The notes under the pieces are model-generated. The model was not told the DNA's origin. It saw nothing but the letters and a program-made list of their open reading frames with translations, and did no database searches. Made by a program: the position numbers and the translations under genes. From Thermoflexus hugenholtzii (GTDB lineage: Bacteria; Chloroflexota; Anaerolineae; Thermoflexales; Thermoflexaceae): a stretch of 64,000 nucleotides of DNA. This document shows positions 34,859-43,808 of this stretch, one piece after another. The stretch lies in the NCBI RefSeq assembly GCF_018771565.1, contig NZ_CP076326.1, positions 2,983,785-3,047,784 of the forward strand. The letters run 5' to 3'. Each line of letters opens with the position of its first letter. Positions within the stretch are counted from its first letter, which is position 1.

Positions 34859-37800
34859 TCACATGCTTTCCACAGCCCGGCGCGGGATCAGATAGCGCTC
34901 CGCGGGCTCGCCCGCGGGAAGCTGCGCGGCCAGGGCCAGCCAGAGGCGTTGCGCTTCCTCCCGGATCTCCTCCAGGGACGAGGCCTCCCCCATTGCCCGC
35001 AGCACTTTCCCCAGGGCAATGCGGGCCGTGAGGGCGGCCGGGCGGAACCCGGCCGCGTCCGCCCAGCGGATGGCCTCCTCCAGCACCGGCCGGGCTTCCT
35101 CGGGGCGGCCCACCGCCCGGGCCCAGCGCCCCATCTCCACCGCCGCGTGCACGAACTCCGCCACCAGCCCGCGACGCCCGGTGTAACGCAGCGCCCGATC
35201 CAGCACGGTCCGGGCCTCCTCGGGGCGGCCGCGCAGGCGCGCCAGCCGGGCCTCCCCCACCAGCCCGACACTGCGGGCCACGGCATCCACGGCCCGCCCC
35301 TGGGCCAGGGCCTCATCGAGCAGGGCCGTCGCTCGCTCCAGATCCCCCTGGGCGAGGACAGCCATCCCCAGCCCGATTTGGGCGCTCAGCCGATGGGCCC
35401 GCAACGCGGAGCGGCCCTTGAGCAACGTGAGCACGCTCTGAAACTGCGCCTGGGCTTCCTCCAGCCGGCGGGCTCGCAGGGCCAGATAGCCCTGAAAGAT
35501 CCGCGCCCAGATGGTGCTCCAGTCCATCTCCGGCACCCGGCGGGCCAGCTGCAGGCCCCTGCTCAGCCAGGCTTGAATCCCAGGGAAGTCCCCCCGCAGG
35601 TCCTGCAGATAAGCCATCAGGTTGCAACCCATCACCACATGGGGCCACTGGGCGGTGGCCTCCGCGATGGTCAGCGCCTGGCCCAGACACGCCTCCGCCG
35701 CCTCCGGCATCCCCTGCAGGGTGAGGATCCAGCCATAGAGGTTCAGCAACAGCGGCGCCTGTTCCGGGGCCAGGGCCTCCGCCAGCTCCTTCCACGGCCG
35801 TCCCCAGAGCGGCGGAGCCGGCTGGAAGAGCGGCTCCCGAAGCGGAGACCCTGCCGGCTCCTCCCCGAAGACCAGCTCCACCCGGTCCAGCAGGTCGGCC
35901 TCCGCCGGGCTCAGCACATCCGCGAACTGCGCGCGGATCTCCCCCGCAAGCCCGCCGGCTTCCTCCAGACGGCCCAGCATCGTCAGCGTGGTCATCAGCC
36001 GGCGGGCGGCGTTCAGCGCGTGCAGGCGATCCCCCTGGGCCTCCGCCCACTCCCGGAACCGCGTGTAAGTCTCCACAATCCCTTCCCAGTCTCCCAGGGC
36101 CTCCAGGGCCATCCCGCGCCCCAGATAGGCCCTCCGGATCCACTCCGCCATCCCCTCGCCCCCCGCGCCCCGGGCGGCATAGAGCGCCTCATCGTAATGG
36201 CGGACCGCCTGGCGGAACCCGTAGGTCCGGCGGGCGTGATCGCCGGCCTCCACCGCATATCGGACCATTGCCGGCAGGGCGGAGCGGCCAGCCCGCTGGA
36301 AGTGATAGGCGATCTCCGCGCTGTAGGGGCCCGGATGCGGGCCGTAGAGGGCGGCCAGGGCCTCGGCCAGCCGGCGATGCTGCCGCCGCCGCACCACCGG
36401 CGGGATGGCCTCGTAGATCACCCGGCGCACCACCTCGTGCACGAAGGAGAGACGCTCCTCCGCCTCCTCCCGCAGGAAATGGCGCTCCAGGAGGATCCGC
36501 AGATGGGGCGTGGGGTCCGGCGGGCCGACCAGCTCCAGCCACTGGAGGGGAAAGGCGCGGCCGATCACCGCCGCGATCTCCAGGATCTCCCGGGCGCCCT
36601 CCGGCAGACGAGCCACCCGCTCCAAAACCAGGGAACGCAGGGAGGAGATCGCCGCCGGCCCCTCCAGGTAGCGCTCCAGGAGCTCCCGGCGGAAGCCTCC
36701 CTCCGCCGCGCGGACGGCCCGCAGCAGCTCCGCGGTGAACAGGGCGTTCCCCTCCGTCAGGCTGTAGAGCCGGCGCGCCAGCTCGCGGAGGTCCTCCGGA
36801 GGTTCCTCGGACAGAGAGGCCAGCCAGCGGACGATGGCCTCCAGGGGAAGGCGCCCGACCCGGATCCAGGAACCGATCCCCTCCCGGCGCAGCCCTTCCA
36901 GCAGATAGGCGGCCTCCTGCCCTTCAGGCGCTTCCCCCGGGGTATAGGCCAGCAGCAACACCAGGGGGTGGCGGGCCGCGCGGCGGGCCAGCCGTCCGAT
37001 CACCGTCAGAGTGGCCTCATCCGCCCAGTGCAGATCGTCCACGAACACCACCAGGGGGCGCTGATCCGCCAGGGCGATGAGGAGGTTGGCGAAGCCGTCG
37101 ATCAGGCGATGACGGTTCTCCTCCGGGGTGGTCTCCGGAACAGCTGGGAGGTTGGGGAACAGGAGATGGAGAGAGGGGACCAGGCGGGCCACCTGGGCCA
37201 GGGCCGGGGCGGGCAGATGGGCGCGCCGATCGGGGGGCAACTGGCTCAGGAAGCGCCGCAGGCTCTCCGCCAGGGCGGCGAAAGGGAGGGTGCGTTCGAT
37301 GAAGAGCCCCCGAACGTAGAGCACATCCGCCTCAGGGGCGAAACGGCGGATCGCCTCGGCCGCCAGCCGGGTCTTCCCGGCCCCCGGCTCCCCGCTCAGG
37401 ATCCCGACGCCACCGGATCCGTGCGACCACCCGGCGAAAATCCCCCGCATCCGTTCCAGCTCGGCCTCCCGCCCGACGAATATCTCCTCGGGCCCTCCCT
37501 CCCCCTCCGGAAGGTCCCGGAGAGGCTGGACGGAGGCGATGGGGCGCGGCAGGGCCAGCTCTCCCCGCCGCAACGCCTCGTAAAGGGCCTGGGTGGCCGG
37601 CGAGGGCTCCACCCCAAAGGCCTCCCGCAGGGCCTGCCGGCACCGCTCGTAGGTGCTGAGGGCCCCCGCGTGGTCTCCTATGGCGATCTGGTAGCGCATC
37701 AGCGCCCGGTAAGCCGGCTCCCGGAACTCGTCCAGGGTGATCACCCGCCGGCAGAGGGAGATGGCTTTCTCCGGCGCGCCGGCCTCCGCCAGCAGCTCCG

Positions 37801-38311
37801 CCAGCTCCAGCGCGGCCTCCAGATAGCGCTCCCGCAGCCGTTCCCGTTCGGCGAGGGTCCACTCCGCGTAAGGCTCCTCGATCAGGAGGTCGTCCCGATA
37901 CAATGCCAGCGCCTCCATCAGCCGCTCCCGGCGCTCCTCCGGGGAGGCGGACCGCCCGGCTGCCTCCAGCAAGTCCTCAAAGGCCCAGACGTCCACCCAC
38001 AGCGGAGCCTCCGGGACCACCGCGTAGCCCGGGGGCTGGGCGCGGATATACCGCGAGGCCCGGGGCGGCCGATCCGGCTCCAGGGCCCGGCGCAGGGCGT
38101 GGACCGTGCTGCGCAGGGTGATGGCCGCCCGTTGGGGGTCCGCCCGCGGCCAGAGCCAGTCCAGGAGCTGATCGGCCGGCACCGGCCTCCCTCGGGCCAG
38201 GAGCAGGATCTGGAACAGCTGCTTCGCCCGCCGGGTGAACCAGTCGGCCTCCGGGATCGGCGTCTCCCCCCGCCACACTTCGAAACGGCCGAACATCCGC
38301 ACGCGCAACAT
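34859..38311 (-). CDS. AfsR/SARP-type transcriptional regulator with AAA ATPase and TPRs
   Basis: An 1150-aa STAND-like regulator. Residues ~1-100 form a winged-helix DNA-binding domain of the OmpR/SARP type (RMFGRFEVWRGETPI, RRAKQLFQILLL). Residues ~105-250 form the BTAD helical domain (VDVWAFEDLLEAA, EPAYRALMRYQIAIGDHAGAL). The NTPase at ~275-560 has Walker A LSGEPGAGKTRLAAEA and Walker B PLVVFVDDLHWADEA. The C-terminal half is TPR-like helices. No C-terminal LuxR HTH is present. Target genes and ligand are unknown; it lies next to a carotenoid gene but in the same direction and downstream of it. Confidence 0.88.
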   Translation of the reverse strand: MLRVRMFGRFEVWRGETPIPEADWFTRRAKQLFQILLLARGRPVPADQLLDWLWPRADPQRAAITLRSTVHALRRALEPDRPPRASRYIRAQPPGYAVVPEAPLWVDVWAFEDLLEAAGRSASPEERRERLMEALALYRDDLLIEEPYAEWTLAERERLRERYLEAALELAELLAEAGAPEKAISLCRRVITLDEFREPAYRALMRYQIAIGDHAGALSTYERCRQALREAFGVEPSPATQALYEALRRGELALPRPIASVQPLRDLPEGEGGPEEIFVGREAELERMRGIFAGWSHGSGGVGILSGEPGAGKTRLAAEAIRRFAPEADVLYVRGLFIERTLPFAALAESLRRFLSQLPPDRRAHLPAPALAQVARLVPSLHLLFPNLPAVPETTPEENRHRLIDGFANLLIALADQRPLVVFVDDLHWADEATLTVIGRLARRAARHPLVLLLAYTPGEAPEGQEAAYLLEGLRREGIGSWIRVGRLPLEAIVRWLASLSEEPPEDLRELARRLYSLTEGNALFTAELLRAVRAAEGGFRRELLERYLEGPAAISSLRSLVLERVARLPEGAREILEIAAVIGRAFPLQWLELVGPPDPTPHLRILLERHFLREEAEERLSFVHEVVRRVIYEAIPPVVRRRQHRRLAEALAALYGPHPGPYSAEIAYHFQRAGRSALPAMVRYAVEAGDHARRTYGFRQAVRHYDEALYAARGAGGEGMAEWIRRAYLGRGMALEALGDWEGIVETYTRFREWAEAQGDRLHALNAARRLMTTLTMLGRLEEAGGLAGEIRAQFADVLSPAEADLLDRVELVFGEEPAGSPLREPLFQPAPPLWGRPWKELAEALAPEQAPLLLNLYGWILTLQGMPEAAEACLGQALTIAEATAQWPHVVMGCNLMAYLQDLRGDFPGIQAWLSRGLQLARRVPEMDWSTIWARIFQGYLALRARRLEEAQAQFQSVLTLLKGRSALRAHRLSAQIGLGMAVLAQGDLERATALLDEALAQGRAVDAVARSVGLVGEARLARLRGRPEEARTVLDRALRYTGRRGLVAEFVHAAVEMGRWARAVGRPEEARPVLEEAIRWADAAGFRPAALTARIALGKVLRAMGEASSLEEIREEAQRLWLALAAQLPAGEPAERYLIPRRAVESM

Positions 38312-38323
38312 CTCCCACCTCGC

Positions 38324-39121
38324 TCACGCGCCCAGGGCACGCCTCCCGGCTCGAAGCGATCGGAGACGGAGGAAGGCGATCGAGACCGGGGGGCCCATGG
38401 TGAAGAACGCCACGATCCCCAGGGCCTGCGTCAGCGGATCCGCCCGGGGGTTCAGGAGGGGATAGAAGACGAAGGCGGCGCCGGCGATGGCATACGCCAC
38501 GACCGCCTCTCCCATGGGGGCCGGAACGGAGGCGGGGGACGGCCAGCGACGGGAGATCCCGAGGTAGAGGCTGTAGATCAGCAGCATCGTGACCATCCAG
38601 CCGATGAAATTCCGGGTGGGGACCCCGAAGTAAGGGCCTGCCTCCTGCCATACCCAGAAGCCCCGCCGGGCCATCGCCGGATCCATCGCCAGGTCCCATC
38701 CCGTCATCCACATGGCTGCCAGCACCGCAACGCCCCATCCCCGGGGGGATGCCGGAGGCTCATCCAGGGCGATGCAGGCCAGCAGGAACGCCGGGTAGGC
38801 CATCATGAACCAGGCGAGGGGGATCAACACGGGGACGCTCAGGAGGCGCGGGCCCAGGCGGTCGGTGTAGGCGTAAGGGCCGTAGATCCAGCCGGTCGCC
38901 ACCCCCACGGCCTCCAGCGTCAGGCTGATCCCAAAGGTCAGGCCCAGGAGGAGCAGCGCCCGGCGCCGGCCCAGGGTGGGGAGCGCATGGGCGAGGGCGA
39001 ATCCCCACTGCAGGAGGGTGTTCAGCGGCATCAGCCAGAAGGGATTCGGCCATCCCCATGCCAGGGCGATCAGATGGTAAAAGGTCACCGCGCCGAAAGC
39101 GATCAGCAGGAGCCTTCGCAT
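38324..39121 (-). CDS. Carotenoid biosynthesis membrane protein (CruF-like, DUF422)
   Basis: A 265-aa protein with seven to eight membrane helices. Family-type segments are LEAVGVATGWIYGPYAYT, VPVLIPLAWFMMAYPA, TGWDLAMDPAMARRGFWVW and GGPYFGVPTRNFIGW-like GPYFGVPTRNFIGWM. Members hydrate the psi end of carotenoids (CruF, CrtC analogue). The ATG at 39121 has GGGAGGAGG just upstream and lies inside the end of rdgB (19-bp overlap). The ends of TM helices and Asp/Trp-rich loops match the family from memory; a specific carotenoid product cannot be named. Confidence 0.8.
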   Translation of the reverse strand: MRRLLLIAFGAVTFYHLIALAWGWPNPFWLMPLNTLLQWGFALAHALPTLGRRRALLLLGLTFGISLTLEAVGVATGWIYGPYAYTDRLGPRLLSVPVLIPLAWFMMAYPAFLLACIALDEPPASPRGWGVAVLAAMWMTGWDLAMDPAMARRGFWVWQEAGPYFGVPTRNFIGWMVTMLLIYSLYLGISRRWPSPASVPAPMGEAVVAYAIAGAAFVFYPLLNPRADPLTQALGIVAFFTMGPPVSIAFLRLRSLRAGRRALGA

Positions 39122-39729
39122 GCCTCCTCCCGTAGCCATCGCTCAAGGATCTCCCGCGCCTTCCGGGCGGCGCGGGCCCGATGGCTGATCCGGTTTTTGA
39201 CCTCCATGGGGAGCTCGGCCATGGTCTTCCCGAGCTCCGGGATGTAAAAAATCGGGTCGTAGCCGAAGCCGGAGGACCCCCGGGGCTCGAAGGCGATGTA
39301 GCCCTCGACGCGGCCCTCCACCAGCACCGGCGCCTCCCCCGGCCGGGCCAGGGCGATCACGCAACGGAACCGCGCGGTCCGCCGGGGCCACGGGACATCT
39401 GCCAGCCTCGTCAGGACCTCGCGGATGCGGTCCGCATCCGTGGCCGCGGGCCCGGCGAACCGAGCGGAGCGGGCGCCCGGCGCGCCCCCCAGGGCGTCGA
39501 TCTCCAGCCCCGAATCGTCGGCCAGGGTCCACAGCCCGCTGCGGGCCGCATAGTGGGCCGCTTTCCAGCGGGCGTTCTCCTCCAGGCTGTCGTGGGGTTC
39601 CTCGGCGACCTCCTCGATCCCCAGCTCCACAGGATCCGTCAGCCGGAGGGGGAGATCGCCGAGGAGCGCCGTCAGCTCCCGGCGCTTCCCGGGGTTATGC
39701 GTGGCGATCAGGAGGACGCGCTGCGGCAT
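39103..39729 (-). CDS. rdgB: Non-canonical purine NTP pyrophosphatase (RdgB/HAM1)
   Basis: A 208-aa house-cleaning enzyme that hydrolyses dITP, ITP and XTP. ATHNPGKRRELTALL binds the phosphates at the N-terminus, SLEENARWKA and LADDSGLEIDALGGAPG (metal site) follow, and SGFGYDPIFYIPELGKTMAELP is the substrate loop. SHRARAARK closes the family pattern. The start is uncertain: ATG 39729 and ATG 39750 both lack a clear SD, and both lie within the 3' end of the preceding coiled-coil gene, suggesting translational coupling. Confidence 0.93.
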   Translation of the reverse strand: MPQRVLLIATHNPGKRRELTALLGDLPLRLTDPVELGIEEVAEEPHDSLEENARWKAAHYAARSGLWTLADDSGLEIDALGGAPGARSARFAGPAATDADRIREVLTRLADVPWPRRTARFRCVIALARPGEAPVLVEGRVEGYIAFEPRGSSGFGYDPIFYIPELGKTMAELPMEVKNRISHRARAARKAREILERWLREEACEGSC

Positions 39730-40198
39730 CGGGGGACTGAGAGGGTTCATCCGCGCGTTCGTTCTGCAGCTTTTCGATCCCGTTGCGGACCACCTGCAGG
39801 AGATGGGAGAGGGTTTCCTCCAGCTCCAGGAGGCGGGTAAGGGCGTAATCGTCCGCGTCCGCTTTCAGGCGCTCGGCCTCCCGCTGGGCCCGCTCGATGA
39901 TCAGGGCGGCCCGCTGCTCCGCAGCCTGGACCACTTGGTGCTGGGCGATGAGCTCGCTGGCCTGCTCCTGGGCCAGGGCGACAATGCGCTCCGCCTCCTC
40001 CTTAGCCTGGGCGATGATCCGCTCCCGCTCCTGGGCGATCCGGCGGGCCTGTTTCAGCTCCTGCGGGATGGCCACCCGCATCTGATCGATCAGATCCAGC
40101 AGCTGACGCTCCTCCACCACCACCCACCTGAGGAAGGGAAGGGGGCGGCTGCGCAGGACCAGCTGCTCCAGCTGATCGATCAGATGGAGGATGTCCAT
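39695..40198 (-). CDS. Coiled-coil protein of unknown function
   Basis: A 167-aa hydrophilic protein. Residues ~45-135 are a long helix rich in Glu, Ala, Gln and Arg with heptad character (QARRIAQERERIIAQAKEEA), resembling the stalk of ATP synthase b or DivIVA-like proteins, but it has no membrane anchor. The N-terminal MDILHLIDQLEQLVL is a predicted helix. GGAGGG precedes the ATG. It lies between coaD and rdgB and overlaps the latter. I do not recognise a named family. Confidence 0.65.
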   Translation of the reverse strand: MDILHLIDQLEQLVLRSRPLPFLRWVVVEERQLLDLIDQMRVAIPQELKQARRIAQERERIIAQAKEEAERIVALAQEQASELIAQHQVVQAAEQRAALIIERAQREAERLKADADDYALTRLLELEETLSHLLQVVRNGIEKLQNERADEPSQSPDAAARPPDRHA

Positions 40199-40233
40199 CC
40201 CAGCCCTCCTTCGTTCGGGCGCCTCGACGGCGC

Positions 40234-40752
40234 CTATTCCCGGATCGAGACGATGGGCACCGCCTCGCCGGCCCGCTCGGCGGCTTTGGCGGCCAGGGCC
40301 CGGGCCACGTGCGGCGGGACCATGGCGGAGACGTCGCCGCCGAGAAGGGCGACCTCGCGGACGATGCTGGAGCTGATGAAGGCGTAGTCGCGGCTGGTCA
40401 TCAGGCAGACCACTTCGATCTCCGGGGCCAGCTGCTTGTTGGTCAGGGCCATCTGCAGCTCCAGCTCGAAATCTGAGACCACGCGCAGCCCCCGCACGAT
40501 CACCCGGGCGCCGATGCGCCGGGCGAAATCCACCGTCAGCCCGCTGTAAGCCATCACCGTGACGTTGGGGAGATGCTGAAGGGCCTCCCGGGCCAGCGCC
40601 AGCCGCTCCTCCAGCGAGAAGAGGAGGCTCTTGCTGGGCCGATCGTAAACCCCCACCACCAGCTCGTCGAAGATCGCCGCCGCCCGGGTGGCGATATCGA
40701 TGTGTCCGTAGTGGATCGGATCAAAGGACGCCGGATACAGGGCTCGGGTCAT
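40234..40752 (-). CDS. coaD: Phosphopantetheine adenylyltransferase
   Basis: A 172-aa nucleotidyltransferase that joins phosphopantetheine and ATP to dephospho-CoA. The nucleotide site reads ALYPASFDPIHYGHIDIA (HYGH is the T/HxGH motif). FARRIGARVIVRGLRVVSDFE and MTSRDYAFISSSIVREVA with the ISSS/T motif are standard. SD GAGGAG precedes the ATG, 23 bp after the recG stop. Slightly longer than the usual ~160 aa. Confidence 0.95.
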   Translation of the reverse strand: MTRALYPASFDPIHYGHIDIATRAAAIFDELVVGVYDRPSKSLLFSLEERLALAREALQHLPNVTVMAYSGLTVDFARRIGARVIVRGLRVVSDFELELQMALTNKQLAPEIEVVCLMTSRDYAFISSSIVREVALLGGDVSAMVPPHVARALAAKAAERAGEAVPIVSIRE

Positions 40753-40775
40753 TCGGCGCTCCTCGCGATCAGATC

Positions 40776-43313
40776 TCAGCTCGGCTCCACCGGGCCTTGC
40801 CAGAAGCGGGTCACCGCCTCCGCCAGACGGCGGTGCTCCGGGGCCTGCAGCTCCGGATCCCGCTCCGCCAGGCGCTCCGCGGCCTCCCGGGCGAGCTCCA
40901 GCAGGCGCAGGTCGGTGAGGTCCGCCAGACGCAACTCGGGGAACCCGCTCTGGCGGGTGCCCAGGAAATCGCCCGGCCCACGCATCTCCAGATCCTTCTG
41001 GGCCAGCTGGAAGCCGTCGTAGATGGTCTCGATGGCCCGAAGGCGTTCGATCGCCGCTTCCGAAGGGGATTCCGCCAGCAGGAGACAGTAAGAAGGATGG
41101 GTGCTGCGGCCGACCCGCCCGCGGAACTGATGCAGCTGGGCCAGCCCGAAACGGTCCGCCCCCTCGATCAGGATCACCGTGGCGTTGGGCACGTCCACGC
41201 CGACCTCGACCACCGGGGTGGCCACCAGGACCTGGATCTCCCCGCGGGCGAAAGCGTTCATCACCGCTTCTTTCTCCTCGGATTTCATGCGCCCGTGGAT
41301 CAGCCCCAGCCGCAGGTCGGGGAAGACCTCGCGCTGCAGCCGTTCATACTCCTCGACGGCTGCCCTGGCCTCGATTTTATCGGAGCCTTCCACCAGCGGA
41401 CAAATGATATAAGCCTGATGGCCCTGCGCCACCTGCCGGCGGATGAAGGCGTAGGCCCGCTCCCGCTCCTCGGGCATCAGCCAGCGGGTGAGCACCGGCC
41501 GCCGGCCAGGGGGCATCTCGTCCAGCACCGAGAGATCCAGATCCCCATACAGGGTGAGGGCCAGGGTGCGGGGGATGGGCGTGGCGGTCATGACCAGGAC
41601 GTGGGGGTTGTAGCCCTTGCCCCGCAGGGCCGCCCGTTGCAGCACCCCGAAACGCTGCTGCTCGTCGATGACCACGAAGGCCAGATCCCGGAACGCGACC
41701 TCCTCCTGGATCAAGGCGTGGGTGCCCACCACCAGCTGGCAGCTTCCCTCGGCCAGCTCGGCGTAGATCTGCGCCCGCTCCACCCCGGTGACCCCGGCGG
41801 TCAGCAACCGGATGGTGGGGGTGGGCAGGCCGGCGGTCGCCCAGCGCTCGGCCAGGGCGAGCAGGTTGCGGTGATGCTGCTCCGCCAGGATCTCCGTCGG
41901 CGCCATGATCGCGCTCTGGGCCCCCGCCAAGAAGACCGCGTAGGCCGCCAGGGCCGCCACCACCGTCTTGCCTGAGCCCACCTCCCCCTGGAGCAGGCGG
42001 TTCATCGGCACCCCGGATCGCAGGTCCTCCAGGATCTGGGAGAGGGCCCGTCGCTGGGCGTTCGTGAGGGTGAAGGGAAGGGCCTCGATGGCCTGCTCCA
42101 GAAGGGCTTCGTCGAAGGCCAGCGCCCGGCCCGGCGCGCTGCGCCACCGCCGTCGGGCCTCCAGCAGGCCGATCTGCAGGTAGAAGACCTCATCGAAGGC
42201 CAGCCGCCGCCGGGCCTTCTCCAGGGGCTCCCAATCGTCGGGGAAGTGAACCTGCCTCAGGGCAGCGGGGAGATCCGGGAACCCATAGGCTTCCCGGATC
42301 CACGCCGGGAGGGGATCCTCCACCCGCTCCGCCCAGTAATCCACCACCCGCTTCATCAGCGAACGCATGAAGCGCTGGGTGAGGCCCTCCGTCAGCGGGT
42401 AGATGGGGACGATGCGAGCGGTGTGCAGCAGCTCGCGGTCCGCCGGTTCCCATTCCGGGGAGCGGAACACCGGTCGTCCCAGGAACTCATCGACGCGCCC
42501 GCTCACCACGATGAACGCGCCCGGCTTGATGCGATCCAGCAAATAGGGCTGGTTGAACCACGTGCACTCGACGACCCCTGAGCCGTCCGTGATGAGCGCC
42601 TTGATCACCGTGAGGCCGTTCCCGGTCTGCTTGCTCCCGATGTCCATCACCTCCCCGATGACCGTCACCTCCTCTCCCACCCGCAGGCGGTGGATAGGCT
42701 TGAGGGCCCGGAAATCCACATACCGGCGGGGAAGCAGGTAGAGGAGATCCCGGATCGTCTGCACGCCCAGGCGCCCCAGGCGCTGGGCCCGCTCCCGCCC
42801 CAGGCCGTGGATCACATGGACCGGAGCCTCCAGGCCCAGGGACTCGACCTGGGCGGCCCGGCGTGGGGAAACCGGTGGAGCCGGTCGGGCCCGGGGCTTT
42901 TCAGGAGGCTCCGCTTCCGGCTTGCGGAGGGCAGGAGGTTCCGGCGGAGCCGCAGGGCGAGGCGACGGCGGCGATGGTTGCGGGCGACCCACCGGCTCGG
43001 GTGGGGTCGGAGCGGCGCTGCGGCCGCTCCGGAGATGGCGCTCCCGCTGAAGGGCCTCCTGGATGCGGGCTTCCAGCGCTTCGATCAAGCGTCGGCGCTC
43101 CTCCGGGTCGGCGGCCTCATAGCGCCGCAGGTCCGCATAGATCGCCTCCAGGGCGAGGAGGAGCTCCGGATCCTCTCCCTGGAGCGCGGCCCGGGCCTGT
43201 CGATACCAGTGATCGGCGAAGCGGCCCATCCCGCCGATCACAATGCGGTTTCGATAGCCGTCCTGGGCTTCGTGCTTGAGGATCTTTTGGAGCTGCTGGA
43301 ACGGCGAAGCCAT
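40776..43313 (-). CDS. recG: ATP-dependent DNA helicase RecG
   Basis: An 845-aa branch-migration helicase for stalled forks. Residues ~1-180 are an extra N-terminal domain ending in a Pro/Ala-rich linker. The OB wedge domain follows (LPRRYVDFRALKPIHRLRVG). Helicase motifs are LLQGEVGSGKTVVAALAAY (I), MAPTEILAEQHHRN (Ia), VIDEQQRFGVLQR (II, with Gln where DEQH is usual), MTATPIPRTLAL (III), LVATPVVEVGVDVPNATVIL and QFRGRVGRSTHPSYCLLL (V/VI). The ATG 43313 gives a natural N-terminus. The extension resembles those of other Chloroflexota and Firmicutes-like RecGs in length only. Confidence 0.94.
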   Translation of the reverse strand: MASPFQQLQKILKHEAQDGYRNRIVIGGMGRFADHWYRQARAALQGEDPELLLALEAIYADLRRYEAADPEERRRLIEALEARIQEALQRERHLRSGRSAAPTPPEPVGRPQPSPPSPRPAAPPEPPALRKPEAEPPEKPRARPAPPVSPRRAAQVESLGLEAPVHVIHGLGRERAQRLGRLGVQTIRDLLYLLPRRYVDFRALKPIHRLRVGEEVTVIGEVMDIGSKQTGNGLTVIKALITDGSGVVECTWFNQPYLLDRIKPGAFIVVSGRVDEFLGRPVFRSPEWEPADRELLHTARIVPIYPLTEGLTQRFMRSLMKRVVDYWAERVEDPLPAWIREAYGFPDLPAALRQVHFPDDWEPLEKARRRLAFDEVFYLQIGLLEARRRWRSAPGRALAFDEALLEQAIEALPFTLTNAQRRALSQILEDLRSGVPMNRLLQGEVGSGKTVVAALAAYAVFLAGAQSAIMAPTEILAEQHHRNLLALAERWATAGLPTPTIRLLTAGVTGVERAQIYAELAEGSCQLVVGTHALIQEEVAFRDLAFVVIDEQQRFGVLQRAALRGKGYNPHVLVMTATPIPRTLALTLYGDLDLSVLDEMPPGRRPVLTRWLMPEERERAYAFIRRQVAQGHQAYIICPLVEGSDKIEARAAVEEYERLQREVFPDLRLGLIHGRMKSEEKEAVMNAFARGEIQVLVATPVVEVGVDVPNATVILIEGADRFGLAQLHQFRGRVGRSTHPSYCLLLAESPSEAAIERLRAIETIYDGFQLAQKDLEMRGPGDFLGTRQSGFPELRLADLTDLRLLELAREAAERLAERDPELQAPEHRRLAEAVTRFWQGPVEPS

Positions 43314-43335
43314 GGAGGTTCTTTCCTTGAAGGCT

Positions 43336-43719
43336 TCAGGATGCGCCCTCGCCGGGCCGGCCCTCCTCGAGAAGCCGGATACGGACCGGCCGGCGCAGCG
43401 TTCCTTCATACCAGATGCGAACCGCCTGATCCCCGTATTTGGATCGAAACCACTCGGTGATCCGGGGCAGCTCCTCCAGCGGCAACGGCTCTGCGATCCC
43501 TGTCCACTGCCGCCCGGCGCCCTCCACAATCACCTGCGGGTTCGCCAACAGGTTTTGATACCAGTCGGTGCCCCGGCCGTGGGCCCTGGCGTGCGCCATC
43601 AGGTAGATCGCGTCCTCCCGATAAACGAACCACAGCTCCACCCGATGCGGCCGGCCGCTCCGCCGGCCCCGGGTGATGAGCTCCAGCGCCTCCGCCGCCT
43701 CCAGCGGATGTCGGACCAT
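43336..43719 (-). CDS. DUF385/nitroreductase-like small protein (split-barrel fold)
   Basis: A ~127-aa protein with LELITRGRRSGRPHRVELWFVY, HGRGTDWYQNLLANPQVIVE and the C-terminal RPVRIRLLEEG. This pattern fits the F420/flavin split-barrel group (DUF385, deazaflavin-dependent nitroreductase-like), which typically binds F420 or heme-like ligands. Cofactor and substrate cannot be decided. The ATG at 43719 has GAGG nine bases upstream; a GTG at 43734 is an alternative. Divergent from the AlaX-like gene, with overlapping -10 elements. Confidence 0.55.
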   Translation of the reverse strand: MVRHPLEAAEALELITRGRRSGRPHRVELWFVYREDAIYLMAHARAHGRGTDWYQNLLANPQVIVEGAGRQWTGIAEPLPLEELPRITEWFRSKYGDQAVRIWYEGTLRRPVRIRLLEEGRPGEGAS

Positions 43720-43755
43720 CCGGTTCAGCCTCACGGGGATCCACCGGGATCTAAG

Positions 43756-43761
43756 TATAAT
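43756..43761 (+). promoter_or_regulatory. Shared -10 region for divergent genes
   Basis: TATAAT reads toward the AlaX-like gene, and the same bases on the minus strand give TATACT toward the DUF385 gene. -35 hexamers are weak on both sides. The two genes are 89 bp apart. Confidence 0.4.
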
Positions 43762-43808
43762 CCAGAGCAACGATCCCGCGCAGCCGCGAACGAACCGGGG
43801 AGGACCGG

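Noticed and set aside
34949-39247. Very long open frame (about 1430 codons) on the plus strand opposite the SARP-like regulator
   Set aside because: It is antisense to several well-supported genes and its predicted protein is a low-complexity mix of Gln, Gly, Pro, His and Arg, typical of shadow frames in GC-rich DNA.
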